From: Verrucomicrobiota bacterium
GTDB lineage: Bacteria; Verrucomicrobiota; Verrucomicrobiia; Limisphaerales; JADJPG01
Direction of reading: 5' to 3'
DNA length: 61,405 nucleotides
Assembly (NCBI GenBank): GCA_016713365.1
Contig: JADJPG010000047.1
Coordinates: forward strand, 1-61,405
Shown here: positions 50,501 through 59,233 of the stretch, piece after piece
Numbering within the stretch: position 1 is the first letter of the stretch
Layout: the number at the start of each line of letters is the position of its first letter
Notes under the pieces: model-generated
What the model was told of the DNA's origin: nothing
Database searches by the model: none
The model's input: only the letters and a program-made list of their open reading frames with translations
Position numbers and translations under genes: made by a program

Positions 50501-53500
50501 CTCATCAACCTCACCTTCGCGCTCGATCCGGCCACCACCTCCGACGCGGAATATGTTACCGCCGTGCGCCGCAATGTGAACGTCGAGATGTGGCTTCGCT
50601 ACTTCGCGATGTGCTCGCTGATGGAGTACACGGAAACCTCGCTCGCCTCCGGCCGTGGCGATGACTACGGGCTCTATCGTGGCATCACCGATCCCCGTTT
50701 CATCATCCTGCCGCACGACTTCGACACGATCTTCGGCCAGGGCGACACCGGCGGAAATGTGAACGAGAGCATTTACGTGGCGACGGCGGTCGGCACCATT
50801 GACCGCTTCCTCCGTCATCCCGAATTCGAGCCGCTGTATCACGCGGAGTTTCGCCGGTTGCTCGCGACGACGTTCGCGACGAATCACATCTTCGGGCTCG
50901 TTGATCAATTCCTGGGTGAATGGGTTCCGGCACAAAACATCACGGCGATGAAAACCTTCATCGCCGCGCGGAATGCCGCGGTGCTTGCCCAGCTTCCGCC
51001 GGAACCCGTGCTCGTTCGCGCGACCGTGAGCGGAGAGCCGGCGGCGGTCACTTATCTCAACACGGCCACGCTGACGATTGGTGGCACCGACATTACACAC
51101 TATCGCTACCGGTTAAACGGCGGTGTCTTTGGCGCGGAGACGCCAGTGGGAACGCCCGTTTCGCTCAACGGACTCGCGGATGGCACTTACACGGTGTGTG
51201 TCATCGGCCGCGATTCCGCGGGCGTCTGGCAGGAGGAAAGTGCGGCCACGCTCTCGCAAACCTGGACGGTTCTGTCCGGCTTGCGCGGAGACGTGATCAA
51301 CGAAGTGCTCGCTCGCAATGTGAGCGCTGTCAGCACGAACGGTGCGTTCCCGGACTTGATCGAACTTCACAACCCGCGGGCCACTTCGGTGGATCTCTCC
51401 GGGTTGCGCCTCACGGATGACTTGAACGCGCCGAACCGTTTCGTGTTCCCCGCCGGCACGAGCATCCCTGCCGGCGGCTACCTCGTTCTCCGCGCAGCGG
51501 CGTCGGACGGCTCGCCTGGTCTTCACCTTGGATTCGGCCTCGATCAGAATGGCGAATCGATCCACCTGCTCGACACGGCTGCGAATGGCGGCGGTGTGCT
51601 CGACAGCGTCCGGTTCGGATTCCAGCTCGCGGACCGCTCGATCGGGCGCCTCGGCAATGGCGAGTGGGCGCTTTGCCTTCCCACCTTTGGAGCGGCGAAC
51701 ACGGCAACGGCGACGGGGAATCCTTCGTCTCTGAAGATTAACGAGTGGCTGGCCAGCGGCGCATCACCGTTCCTTGATGACTTCATCGAGCTTTACAATT
51801 CCGATCCGCTGCCGGTTGCCATCGGCGGGCTGTTCCTGACCGATCTTCCGGTCGGCCTCCCGTTCCGTCACGAGATCACGCCGCTGAGCTTCCTGCCCGG
51901 CTTGAGCTACAAGGCGTTCATTGCGGACAATGCTCCGGAACTCGGGAACGACCACGTTGGTTTTCAACTGGCCTCCAGCATCGGCGAAATTGGATTGATG
52001 CGTCCCGATGCCACCGCGATCAACGCCGTGGTCTATGGCGTCCAGCGTGCAGGAATTTCCCAAGGTCGCGCGCCGAACGGTGGTGACAAAATCGTCTCCC
52101 TTTCCCCGCCGACGCCAGGCGCGCCCAACCCGGTGCCGCCCGCTCCGCCCGAGCCTGTGCTCGTGAATCTGTTGCCGTTGAACGACACGTTTCTGTGGCG
52201 CTTCGAACAATCCGGAAACGATTTGGGCACCGAATGGACCGCACCAAACTACAACGACGCTAGCTGGCCGGAAGGCGTGGCCTTGTTCGCGCGTGAAGAT
52301 AACGGCGTGACTCCCGAGCCGATTCGCACCCCGCTTACGGTGGCGGGAGGAAAGATTACCTTCTACTTCCGCACGCACTTCAATGTGCCGGCGGGGCTGG
52401 TCATCTCCTCGTTGCAGGCGACTCATGCCATCGATGACGGCGCCGTTTTTCACATCAATGGCGTTGAAGCCGGACGTTTCAACATGCCGGGCGGAACCAT
52501 TGGATTCGGCACCCAGGCGTCCGGTTCCCACGAGGCCACTTCGCTGGAGACGATAAGTCTGAGCCTCGCGAGTCTCGTTCCGGGCGACAACGTCCTCGCG
52601 GTGGAGGTCCACCAGCAAGGTTTCAACAGTTCAGACATTGTATTCGGCATGAAGCTTGACGCGGTGATTCTGACCAATCCGCCCTCCGCCGCCGGTATCG
52701 TGATCAACGAAGTTCTGGCGAACAACCAGTCCTTCACCAACCTCGACGGTTCCGTGAGTGACTGGGTGGAGCTGCGCAATCCCTCGAATGCGAGCGTGGA
52801 TCTCGCGGGCATGAGCCTCACGGATCAACTGGAGGACACACGGCGGTGGGTTTTCCCGGCCGGGTCCGTCATCGCGGCCAACGGCTATCTCCTCGTCCGC
52901 TTCGATCCGAACGTGCCGGCGACGACGAATGCCTCGTCCAGCTTGAACGCGGGCTTTGGACTCAGCGCATCGGGCGATGCGGTGTTCTTCTTCAACCGTC
53001 CGGATGCCGGCGGCGAACTGCTCGACGCGGTGACGTTTGGTCTCCAGGCCGAGAACTTGAGCATTGCGAGAGTACCGGCCGGCGGCACGAACTGGAGTCT
53101 CGCCCTGCCGACGCCCGGCGCGTCCAATCTCGCGGCCGCTCTCGGCAATCCCTCGTCGCTGCGCATCAATGAATGGATGGCTGACCCGGGCACGGGCGCG
53201 GACTGGTTTGAAGTTTACAACGGCGGAGCGCAACCGGTTTCCCTCGCGGGGATCAGTGTCACCGATGATTTGAACGATCGGACGAAAAACGTTCTGCCGG
53301 CGCTCTCGTTCATTGGCGCAGGAGCGGAAGCGTTCCGCGAATTCACTGCGGACAATGATCCGGCAGCTGGCGCGGACCACGTTAATTTCCGTCTCTCAGC
53401 CGATGGTGAATCACTCGGCATCATCGCCGCTGATGGCACGGTCATCGACAGCGTTTCGTTTGGCGCGCAGTTCGAGGGCGTCTCCGAGGGCCGCCTGCCG

Positions 53501-56500
53501 GACGGGTCCGCGTCCATTGTTCAGTTCACTGAAACTTCCACTCCGGGCCGGAGCAACTACCGGCTCATGGATGGAATCGTAATCAACGAGGTACTCACGC
53601 ATTCGGAGCTTCCGTTGGAGGACGCGATCGAACTCCGCAACATCGGTGGCGTGAGCGTGGATATCTCCGGCTGGTATCTCAGCGATTCACTCGGCAACCC
53701 GCTCAAGTTTGTCATTCCGGAGAACACCGTCCTTGCACCCGGTCAGCACGTGGTGTTTTACGAAAACGAGTTCAACCTCCTCAATCCTGTGGCGCCATTC
53801 TCTCTCAGCTCGGCCAACGGTGACGAAGTCTATCTCTCGGCGGCGTCTGGACCAGGCGTGCTTACCGGGTATCGCGCGGAAGCCCGATTTGGTGCGGCGG
53901 AGAAGGGGGTCTCTTTCGGCCGCCATGTCACCAGCATCGGGCCGGATTTTACGTCACTGAGCGCGCGCACGTTTGGCGAAGATTCGCCGTCGAGCGTCGA
54001 AGAGTTCCGCACGGGAACCGGCGCGACGAATGCGTATCCGCTCGTCGGCCCAATTGTCATCAGCGAGGTCATGTATCATCCGCCGCCGCTCACGCCCGGT
54101 GGTACGAATGAGAACGAGGCGGTTGAATTCGTCGAATTGCACAATATTTCCGCGACGGCGGTGTCGCTGTTCGATGCCGCGTTTCCCACCAACACCTGGC
54201 GCCTGCGGGACGCGGTGGATTTTGAATTCCCCGGTGGCACTTCACTGGCGGCCGGCGCGCGCGCACTGGTCGTGGGCTTTGATCCGGCGACGAATGCGGC
54301 GGCGCTGGCGGCCTTCCGAACAACGTATGCGTTGAGTCCAGCCATTCCCATCTACGGTCCCTGGCGCGGTCGCCTCGCCAACAACGGCGACAACATCGAG
54401 CTCTACAAACCGGACGCGCCGATCTCCGGCGGTCTACCGGATGCCGGTTTCGTTCCGTATGTTCAGGTCGACAAGGTTCGTTACTCGGACGCCGCTCCGT
54501 GGCCGGCGCTCGCCGATGGCAGCACCAATGGCGCGGGCGTTTCACTGCAACGCCGCGTCGTATCTGATTACGGCAACGACCCGGTGAACTGGCTCGCCGG
54601 CGTTCCCACACCAGGCGCGGCCACTGGTCCTGCTGCGGCGACGTTGCCGGCCATCACCAGCCTTACTCCGCCGCTGGCCCTTGCTCCGGGAGCGAATGCC
54701 TCGCTGACGGTGGCCGCGACAGGTAGTGCCCCGCTGTCCTACCAGTGGCGCTTCAACGGCCAGCTGATCGCGGGTGCGGTTTCAGCGACGCTGCCGATCA
54801 CCAACTTCCAGCCGACCAATGCAGGCGCGTATTCCGTGCTCGTGGCGAATGCGGCGGGCGCGGCGAGCGGCGTCACCACCATCGAACAGCGCTCGGCTCC
54901 GGTGATTCTCCGTCAGCCGGAGGATCAGGCGGCGACTACCAACAGTACGGTCGTCTTCTCGGTTCTGTCGGCGGGCACGGAGCCTCTGGCGTATCAATGG
55001 CGCAAGGGCGACGTGAACATTCCAGGGGCCACGAATCTCTACCTCACGATTTCGAACGTGGAGCTGGGCGACGCCGCTGGATATCGCGTCGTCATCACCA
55101 ATCTCTACGGCTCGGTGACGAGCTCGGTGGCGGTGCTCAGCGTTGTCTCGCCGCCGGTGATCGTATCACAACCGGCCGGAACAAATCTTCTCGTCGGGCA
55201 GACGGCGAACTTCTCAGTCTCCGCGATCGGCAGCGAGCCGCTGTTTTATCAATGGCGGTATGAGGGATTGAACATTCCGGGCGCGACCAACGCCACCTTC
55301 ACCCTCGTCAACGTGCAGTTGTTTCACGCAGGCACGTTCACGGTGCGCGTGACCAATATCATTGGCGCGGCGATCAGTGAACCGGCTGTCCTCGGAGTCG
55401 CACTGCCGCCGAGCGTCACGGTAGTGGCAACGGATGCGGTGGCGTCGGAGCCCGGAGCGGACAGTGGCCTCTTTACGCTCTCCCGCACCGGTAGCACGGA
55501 TGCGGCGGTGACTGTGTCTCTCGCCATCAGCGGTCCGGCCGTGCCGGGAACCGACTACGCGGCGCTGCCGATCTCCATGACGATTCCGGCCGGCTCCAGT
55601 TCGGTGACGATTCCCGTGACGGTGCTCGACGACACGACGCTGGAAGGGAATGAAGGAGTCACGATGACGGTGCTTTCTGGAATCGGCTACGCCGTCGGTT
55701 CACCGGCCAGCGCTACGGTGGTGATTCTGGATAACGATAATCAGGCGCCTGTCGTCACGATTACCGAACCGGCCAATGGATTCATCGCGAACTTCCCGGC
55801 GGTGATCACCATCGCGGCCACTGCGACGGATTCGGATGGATCAGTGGCGCGCGTGGAGTTCTTCGCCAACGGAACCGACAAAATTGGCGAATCGGTCACG
55901 GCTCCGTTTGCCTTCTCCTGGACGAACGCGGCCGCGGGTAGTTACCAAATCACGGCGGTGGCCACGGATAATCTGGGCGCCACCGGCGTCTCCGCGCCCG
56001 TCGCGCTCCTCGTGAACGCGCTTCCCATCGTGCGCATCACTGCTCCGCTGGATGGATCGTTCCTCTCGCCGGGCGACAACATAAATGTGACCGCGACCGC
56101 ATCCGACTCCGACGGCTCGGTGACGCTCGTTGAGTTCTACGCCGGTTCAATCTTCCTCGGCAGCGATTCCAGCAGTCCGTACAGCGTCGCATGGACCGAC
56201 ATTGCGGAAGGCGTCTATTCGCTTCGCGCCCAGGCCACGGATAATCGCGGCGCGGTGCAGGCATCGACCCCGGTCACGATCACGGTGGGCCGTCCGCCGA
56301 TCACCTTTGGCGACCTGTTCTCCGCCCGCGGGCTGACGTCGGGATTCACGAACATTGTTCGTGGCACGAACATCACCTTCACTCGCGAGGCCGGTGAGCC
56401 GCGGCACGCCAGCCGCAACGGCAATCACTCCGGTTGGATCAGCTGGACTGCGCCTGCGAGCGGACTGCTTCGCCTGGATACGATCGGCAGCAGTTTCGAC

Positions 56501-57838
56501 ACGTTGCTCGCCATCTATACCGGCAGCTCGGTTTCGAACCTCACCGTGCTCGCTGCCAACGACGACATCAATGGCGATTCGGTGGTGAGCGCGGTCTCGC
56601 TCAATGTTACCAACGGTTTGACCTATCACATCGCCGTCGATGGCTTGGGCACGAACGGCACGGTGGTCGGCGCCAACGCCGGTGCGATCGTGTTGAACAT
56701 GGCATTGCCGAATCCTTATCCGGTCTTCCTCACGCAGCCGCAAAGCCTCGTCGTGACGCAGGGTGCGACAGCGACGTTCACGGCGACGACGGCTGGCCCG
56801 GGGCCGCAGACCTACAACTGGCGGTTGAACGGGACCACCATCCCGGGCGCGACGAATCTCACCTACACCCGCGCCAACGTGCAGGCGACGAACGCCGGCA
56901 ATTACACCGTGGTCGCGAGCAATTCATCCGGTTCGACCACGAGCGCGGTGGCCGTGCTCGTGATATCCGGCCCGCCGACAATCACGACGCAGCCTTCCGA
57001 CAGCTTCGTGTCGCGCGACAGTACGGGCGTCTTCGTCGTCGAGGTTGTGGGAGTGGGGCCGTTTGCCTACCAGTGGCGTTTCAATGGTGCGGATATTCCC
57101 GGCGCTACCTTGAACACGCTGACCCTGGAGAATGTTCAAGGCCGGCAGGAGGGCGCGTACTCGGTGCGCGTCACGAACCCCGGTGGTTCGGTGACCAGCC
57201 GCGACGCCTCCCTGATTGTCGATGACGGGCTGGTGAGCAACACGTTCAATGTGCTGCTCGACTTCACCAACACGTGGCGCTTCGAGGCGTCGGGTCAGAA
57301 CCTGGGCAACGCGTGGCGGTTTGCGGACTTCGATGATTCGAGTTGGGCGAGCGGCGCAGCGCTGTTTGGCTACGAATCCACGCCGGACATTTATTCGTTC
57401 CCGTTCAGCACACCTTTCACCGCGAACTCGCCGGGCGGCACCGCGATTCAGACGTATTATTTACGCACGCATTTCCACGTCGAGGATCTCGCTTCGGTCG
57501 GATCCCTGACCATCTACGCGTTCGTGGATGACGGTGCCGTTTGGTATCTGAACGGTCGTGAGGCGGTTCGCATCCGCATTCCAGGCAATGCGCCGGTGGA
57601 TGGCGTGGGCTATGCCGTCCGCGCGAACAACCAGAACAACGAGGGTAGTCCTGACATCCTCGACTTGCCGGTGACGAACCTGTGGCCGGCGAAAACCTGC
57701 TGTCGGTGGAGTTGCATCAAGGCAACCTGCCGAGCAGTGATGTGGTGTTCGGCATGTTGCTCGGCTCATTCAAGGCCGCGACGAACGGCCCGGTGGTTTC
57801 TGTTCAAGGCGCGGCGGAGGGCGATCCAGTTCAAGTGA
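47543..57838 (+). CDS. Giant surface protein with CotH kinase-like, lamin-tail, Ig-like and Calx-beta domains
   Basis: From the ATG at 47543 (a GTG lies 21 bases earlier) the frame encodes 3,431 residues; the last 50 are out of frame (see 57682-58005). Order: signal peptide ending TTAHA; WRF-type domain copy 1 (30-190); Ig-like domain; two SbsA/Big-5-like units (290-480); lamin-tail 1 (492-600, VINEIMYHP); CotH-like kinase (793-1110, with DYGLYRG and ILPHDFDTIFG); lamin-tails 2 and 3 (1250-1535); WRF copy 2 (1541-1715); lamin-tails 4-7 (1718-2330); three Ig-like domains; Calx-beta (SVTVVATDAVASEPG); two Big-type domains; a PPC-like domain; two Ig-like domains; WRF copy 3. CotH-like kinases phosphorylate secreted proteins in spores. 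A surface structural or adhesive role is inferred. Confidence 0.85.
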   Translation: MFKVIKSVIGAVLLATTTAHAATDTFVPFGSVWRFLDDGSDQGTAWVAPAFEDSLWNSGPAELGYGDNDEVTVVSFGGVNNNKHLTTYFRHSFNVPNPSIYTVLRIGVFRDDGIVVYLNGNEVFRNNMGNGSVFFDTFAQNANDDGNALIEGTINPSILLPGNNVLAVEIHQDSRSSSDISFDLNLVGSTDNDAPTVALVSPSNNASFTAPANVQLRASALDPDGNLASVEFFQSSTSLGIVTSAPFTVQWSGVPVGNYALYAVATDALNLRTTSSVAQITVAPSTPPTIVRKTPAPGNVASLTQLTVAFSEPVSGVEAGDLLINGRAAATVSGAGTNYTFTFPQPADGVVFVAWNPRHGIVDFENPPRNFDAFAAGANWQYSLADALAPTAVIHPTPGASVRSLTGVTIQFNEPVAGVDASDLLVNNVAAASVTGNGSGPYEFAFAQPANGVVTLAWAAGANIRDLSGARNLLAGGSWSYTLNTNAVFEDRVVINEIMYHPVTERDDHEWIELHNRGSNSVNLTGWQLSRGADYAFGNVSIPAGGYLVVAANVAAFNQANPGVANVVGGWDGRLSNSGEDIELEDASGARVDIVNYNEQGEFGVRQRWTVDSRGWEWFAEHDGQGKSLELRNASLDNDQGQNWAASVPSGGTPGTANSVASTDIAPMVLDVAHFPIVPGSTNAITVTARIVDEQTSGLTIRLRWRDASTTTPDVFISAVMFDDGAYGDGLANDRVYGAAIPAHGDKTVLEYYVEATDPAGGVRTWPAAAREVGGEFQQTANALIQVDNEAYEGSQPVYRVIMTESDRVAFAAQTRNSDAQRNVTFVATEGSRTEVRHNCGLRYRGAGSRGQNPPTMRLNIVGDRKWNNKSAINLNSQFTHAQVIGGQVSLLAGLPSEYARAVQLRVNGSNPANAGLRQFGSYAAVEATNGELVGEHLPDDGDGNVYRASTGNHSATLNYLGTDPSSYIGAGYFKNSNATDNDWTDLINLTFALDPATTSDAEYVTAVRRNVNVEMWLRYFAMCSLMEYTETSLASGRGDDYGLYRGITDPRFIILPHDFDTIFGQGDTGGNVNESIYVATAVGTIDRFLRHPEFEPLYHAEFRRLLATTFATNHIFGLVDQFLGEWVPAQNITAMKTFIAARNAAVLAQLPPEPVLVRATVSGEPAAVTYLNTATLTIGGTDITHYRYRLNGGVFGAETPVGTPVSLNGLADGTYTVCVIGRDSAGVWQEESAATLSQTWTVLSGLRGDVINEVLARNVSAVSTNGAFPDLIELHNPRATSVDLSGLRLTDDLNAPNRFVFPAGTSIPAGGYLVLRAAASDGSPGLHLGFGLDQNGESIHLLDTAANGGGVLDSVRFGFQLADRSIGRLGNGEWALCLPTFGAANTATATGNPSSLKINEWLASGASPFLDDFIELYNSDPLPVAIGGLFLTDLPVGLPFRHEITPLSFLPGLSYKAFIADNAPELGNDHVGFQLASSIGEIGLMRPDATAINAVVYGVQRAGISQGRAPNGGDKIVSLSPPTPGAPNPVPPAPPEPVLVNLLPLNDTFLWRFEQSGNDLGTEWTAPNYNDASWPEGVALFAREDNGVTPEPIRTPLTVAGGKITFYFRTHFNVPAGLVISSLQATHAIDDGAVFHINGVEAGRFNMPGGTIGFGTQASGSHEATSLETISLSLASLVPGDNVLAVEVHQQGFNSSDIVFGMKLDAVILTNPPSAAGIVINEVLANNQSFTNLDGSVSDWVELRNPSNASVDLAGMSLTDQLEDTRRWVFPAGSVIAANGYLLVRFDPNVPATTNASSSLNAGFGLSASGDAVFFFNRPDAGGELLDAVTFGLQAENLSIARVPAGGTNWSLALPTPGASNLAAALGNPSSLRINEWMADPGTGADWFEVYNGGAQPVSLAGISVTDDLNDRTKNVLPALSFIGAGAEAFREFTADNDPAAGADHVNFRLSADGESLGIIAADGTVIDSVSFGAQFEGVSEGRLPDGSASIVQFTETSTPGRSNYRLMDGIVINEVLTHSELPLEDAIELRNIGGVSVDISGWYLSDSLGNPLKFVIPENTVLAPGQHVVFYENEFNLLNPVAPFSLSSANGDEVYLSAASGPGVLTGYRAEARFGAAEKGVSFGRHVTSIGPDFTSLSARTFGEDSPSSVEEFRTGTGATNAYPLVGPIVISEVMYHPPPLTPGGTNENEAVEFVELHNISATAVSLFDAAFPTNTWRLRDAVDFEFPGGTSLAAGARALVVGFDPATNAAALAAFRTTYALSPAIPIYGPWRGRLANNGDNIELYKPDAPISGGLPDAGFVPYVQVDKVRYSDAAPWPALADGSTNGAGVSLQRRVVSDYGNDPVNWLAGVPTPGAATGPAAATLPAITSLTPPLALAPGANASLTVAATGSAPLSYQWRFNGQLIAGAVSATLPITNFQPTNAGAYSVLVANAAGAASGVTTIEQRSAPVILRQPEDQAATTNSTVVFSVLSAGTEPLAYQWRKGDVNIPGATNLYLTISNVELGDAAGYRVVITNLYGSVTSSVAVLSVVSPPVIVSQPAGTNLLVGQTANFSVSAIGSEPLFYQWRYEGLNIPGATNATFTLVNVQLFHAGTFTVRVTNIIGAAISEPAVLGVALPPSVTVVATDAVASEPGADSGLFTLSRTGSTDAAVTVSLAISGPAVPGTDYAALPISMTIPAGSSSVTIPVTVLDDTTLEGNEGVTMTVLSGIGYAVGSPASATVVILDNDNQAPVVTITEPANGFIANFPAVITIAATATDSDGSVARVEFFANGTDKIGESVTAPFAFSWTNAAAGSYQITAVATDNLGATGVSAPVALLVNALPIVRITAPLDGSFLSPGDNINVTATASDSDGSVTLVEFYAGSIFLGSDSSSPYSVAWTDIAEGVYSLRAQATDNRGAVQASTPVTITVGRPPITFGDLFSARGLTSGFTNIVRGTNITFTREAGEPRHASRNGNHSGWISWTAPASGLLRLDTIGSSFDTLLAIYTGSSVSNLTVLAANDDINGDSVVSAVSLNVTNGLTYHIAVDGLGTNGTVVGANAGAIVLNMALPNPYPVFLTQPQSLVVTQGATATFTATTAGPGPQTYNWRLNGTTIPGATNLTYTRANVQATNAGNYTVVASNSSGSTTSAVAVLVISGPPTITTQPSDSFVSRDSTGVFVVEVVGVGPFAYQWRFNGADIPGATLNTLTLENVQGRQEGAYSVRVTNPGGSVTSRDASLIVDDGLVSNTFNVLLDFTNTWRFEASGQNLGNAWRFADFDDSSWASGAALFGYESTPDIYSFPFSTPFTANSPGGTAIQTYYLRTHFHVEDLASVGSLTIYAFVDDGAVWYLNGREAVRIRIPGNAPVDGVGYAVRANNQNNEGSPDILDLPVTNLWPAKTCCRWSCIKATCRAVMWCSACCSAHSRPRRTARWFLFKARRRAIQFK

Positions 57839-58005
57839 CGGTCACTGGCATTTCGGGTCGTAACTACGCTCTCGATATCTCGACCAACCTTGTGAACTGG
57901 TTGCCGGCGGTGACGTGGACGAACTTCACGGGAACAGCCGACTACCTGGATCCTGTTTCGCCTGCGGCGGGGAATCGCTTCTACCGCGGTCGTCTGGTGC
58001 GCTGA
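57682..58005 (+). CDS. C-terminal fragment of the giant surface protein
   Basis: This frame continues the giant protein after a one-base loss near 57684: the upstream frame reads LPVTNL and this one AGENLLSVELHQGN. Restoring one G in CTG-TGG gives LPVTNLVAGENLLSVELHQG, matching the equivalent stretches of WRF copies 1 and 2 (PGNNVLAVEIHQ and PGDNVLAVEVHQ). The last 70 residues form a short module (NYALDISTNLVNWLPAV) ending RFYRGRLVR, of the type found at the end of other secreted proteins here. The frame-internal ATG is not a real start. Confidence 0.8.
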   Translation: MAGENLLSVELHQGNLPSSDVVFGMLLGSFKAATNGPVVSVQGAAEGDPVQVTVTGISGRNYALDISTNLVNWLPAVTWTNFTGTADYLDPVSPAAGNRFYRGRLVR

Positions 58006-58019
58006 AAATCATCGCGGCA

Positions 58020-58049
58020 GGCGGCGTGGTGTTCGAACATCACGCCGCC
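58020..58049. terminator. Bidirectional hairpin between convergent genes
   Basis: GGCGGCGTG (58020-58028) pairs with CACGCCGCC (58041-58049). The loop itself contains the 10-base palindrome TGTTCGAACA, so with one G-T wobble the stem extends almost through the middle. It sits 14 bases after the giant gene stop and 10 before the convergent oxidoreductase stop. No T tract follows on either side. Confidence 0.55.
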
Positions 58050-58058
58050 GCGCTGCGT

Positions 58059-59114
58059 TCAGTTCATCTCGCACGCGCGCATCAGCGCCTCTTGCACGTT
58101 CATCTCCACCTCGATTGAGAACGGCAGCGCCTTCTGTTCGCGGATCGCGGAGGCCAGTTCATCGAACTCTTCCACGTAGCGTCGATACACCGGCAGCTTC
58201 ACCTCGTGCTTCCCGGCTGGGTAGGGACCGGCGGCTTTTGCGAGGTCGATGGTCAGTGCCGGTTGTTCCAGTGGTTGAACTTTGGCGGAGCCGTTCGTAC
58301 CGAGGATCTCGAAGAATCGCTGCGGTCCGGCGTTCGGCTGCAACGGCGCGCTGGTGATGATGCCCATCGCGCGCGGGAACTCGAACACCGCGACGGTATT
58401 GTCCGCCAGCAGATCGTCCGTCGCTGCCGAATGCTTGAGAAACGGAGTCACCTTCACCGGCTTTCCCAGGAGTCGAACCAATGGATCGATCAAATGACAG
58501 CCCTGCTCGAACATCGCGCCGCCGCGAAAGCGGGCCCAGTCGCGACGTTGGTCGGCGCCCGCGAGCGTGTTCATGGTCGCGCGCACGAGGAAGACATCGC
58601 CCAGCCAGCCTTTGCGCGCCGCCTCCAGCGCGGCGTTGATGCCCGGATTGTAACGCCACATGTAGCCGACCTGGAGGAGGAGCTTTCGTTCGGCGGCGAT
58701 CTTCAGCAGCTCTGCGAAGCCTTCGAGTGAATCCGCGGGCGGTTTCTCCACGTGCACATGCTTGCCGGCCTGCAGTGCGCGCTTCGCGTCCCGCGCATGA
58801 TGTGCGACGGCGGATTCCACGATGACGACATCCACGCTTTCGAAGAGCTCCTTGGCGGACATCCAGCGCGCGTCCGCTGGACCTTTCGCCCGCACGGCGT
58901 CGTCTTCCTCGCACAGACCGATCAGATGCCAGATGGGCGATTCGAGGATGACCTTGTGCTTCTCCTTGAAGTGCGAGTAGCCGGTGCCCAGGAAGCCAAC
59001 GCGAATGCGGGCTGAGCCTTCGGCGGCGGACAGCGGTGCGGGAAGCATGATCGAGCCTGCCGTCACGAGCGAGGCGGCGATGAATCGACGGCGATTGAGT
59101 CGAGGCATTTTCAT
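58059..59114 (-). CDS. Tat-exported Gfo/Idh/MocA-family oxidoreductase
   Basis: The 351-residue protein begins with a twin-arginine signal peptide (LNRRRFIAASLVTAGSIML, cleavage near LSAAEG), so it is folded with its cofactor before export. The Rossmann fold follows (RIRVGFLGTGYSHFKEKHK), then the lysine motif KHVHVEKPPADS and the second-domain motif GAMFEQGCHLIDPLVRLLG. Exported members of this family are a Planctomycetes-Verrucomicrobia speciality and act on sugars or cyclitols in the periplasm; the substrate is not known. The gene is convergent with the giant surface protein and divergent from the fucose-isomerase-like gene, with which it shares a 119-base promoter region. Confidence 0.92.
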   Translation of the reverse strand: MKMPRLNRRRFIAASLVTAGSIMLPAPLSAAEGSARIRVGFLGTGYSHFKEKHKVILESPIWHLIGLCEEDDAVRAKGPADARWMSAKELFESVDVVIVESAVAHHARDAKRALQAGKHVHVEKPPADSLEGFAELLKIAAERKLLLQVGYMWRYNPGINAALEAARKGWLGDVFLVRATMNTLAGADQRRDWARFRGGAMFEQGCHLIDPLVRLLGKPVKVTPFLKHSAATDDLLADNTVAVFEFPRAMGIITSAPLQPNAGPQRFFEILGTNGSAKVQPLEQPALTIDLAKAAGPYPAGKHEVKLPVYRRYVEEFDELASAIREQKALPFSIEVEMNVQEALMRACEMN

Positions 59115-59233
59115 TTGCTGTCAGTCCGTTCTAGCACTTCAGACTCCGGTGTCGACCGGACAATTCAGCTCGCCGGCGCGGATGAAAAATCTTTTCCGCA
59201 ACGGACACCTCGGTAACCTTCGCCGCACAACAC

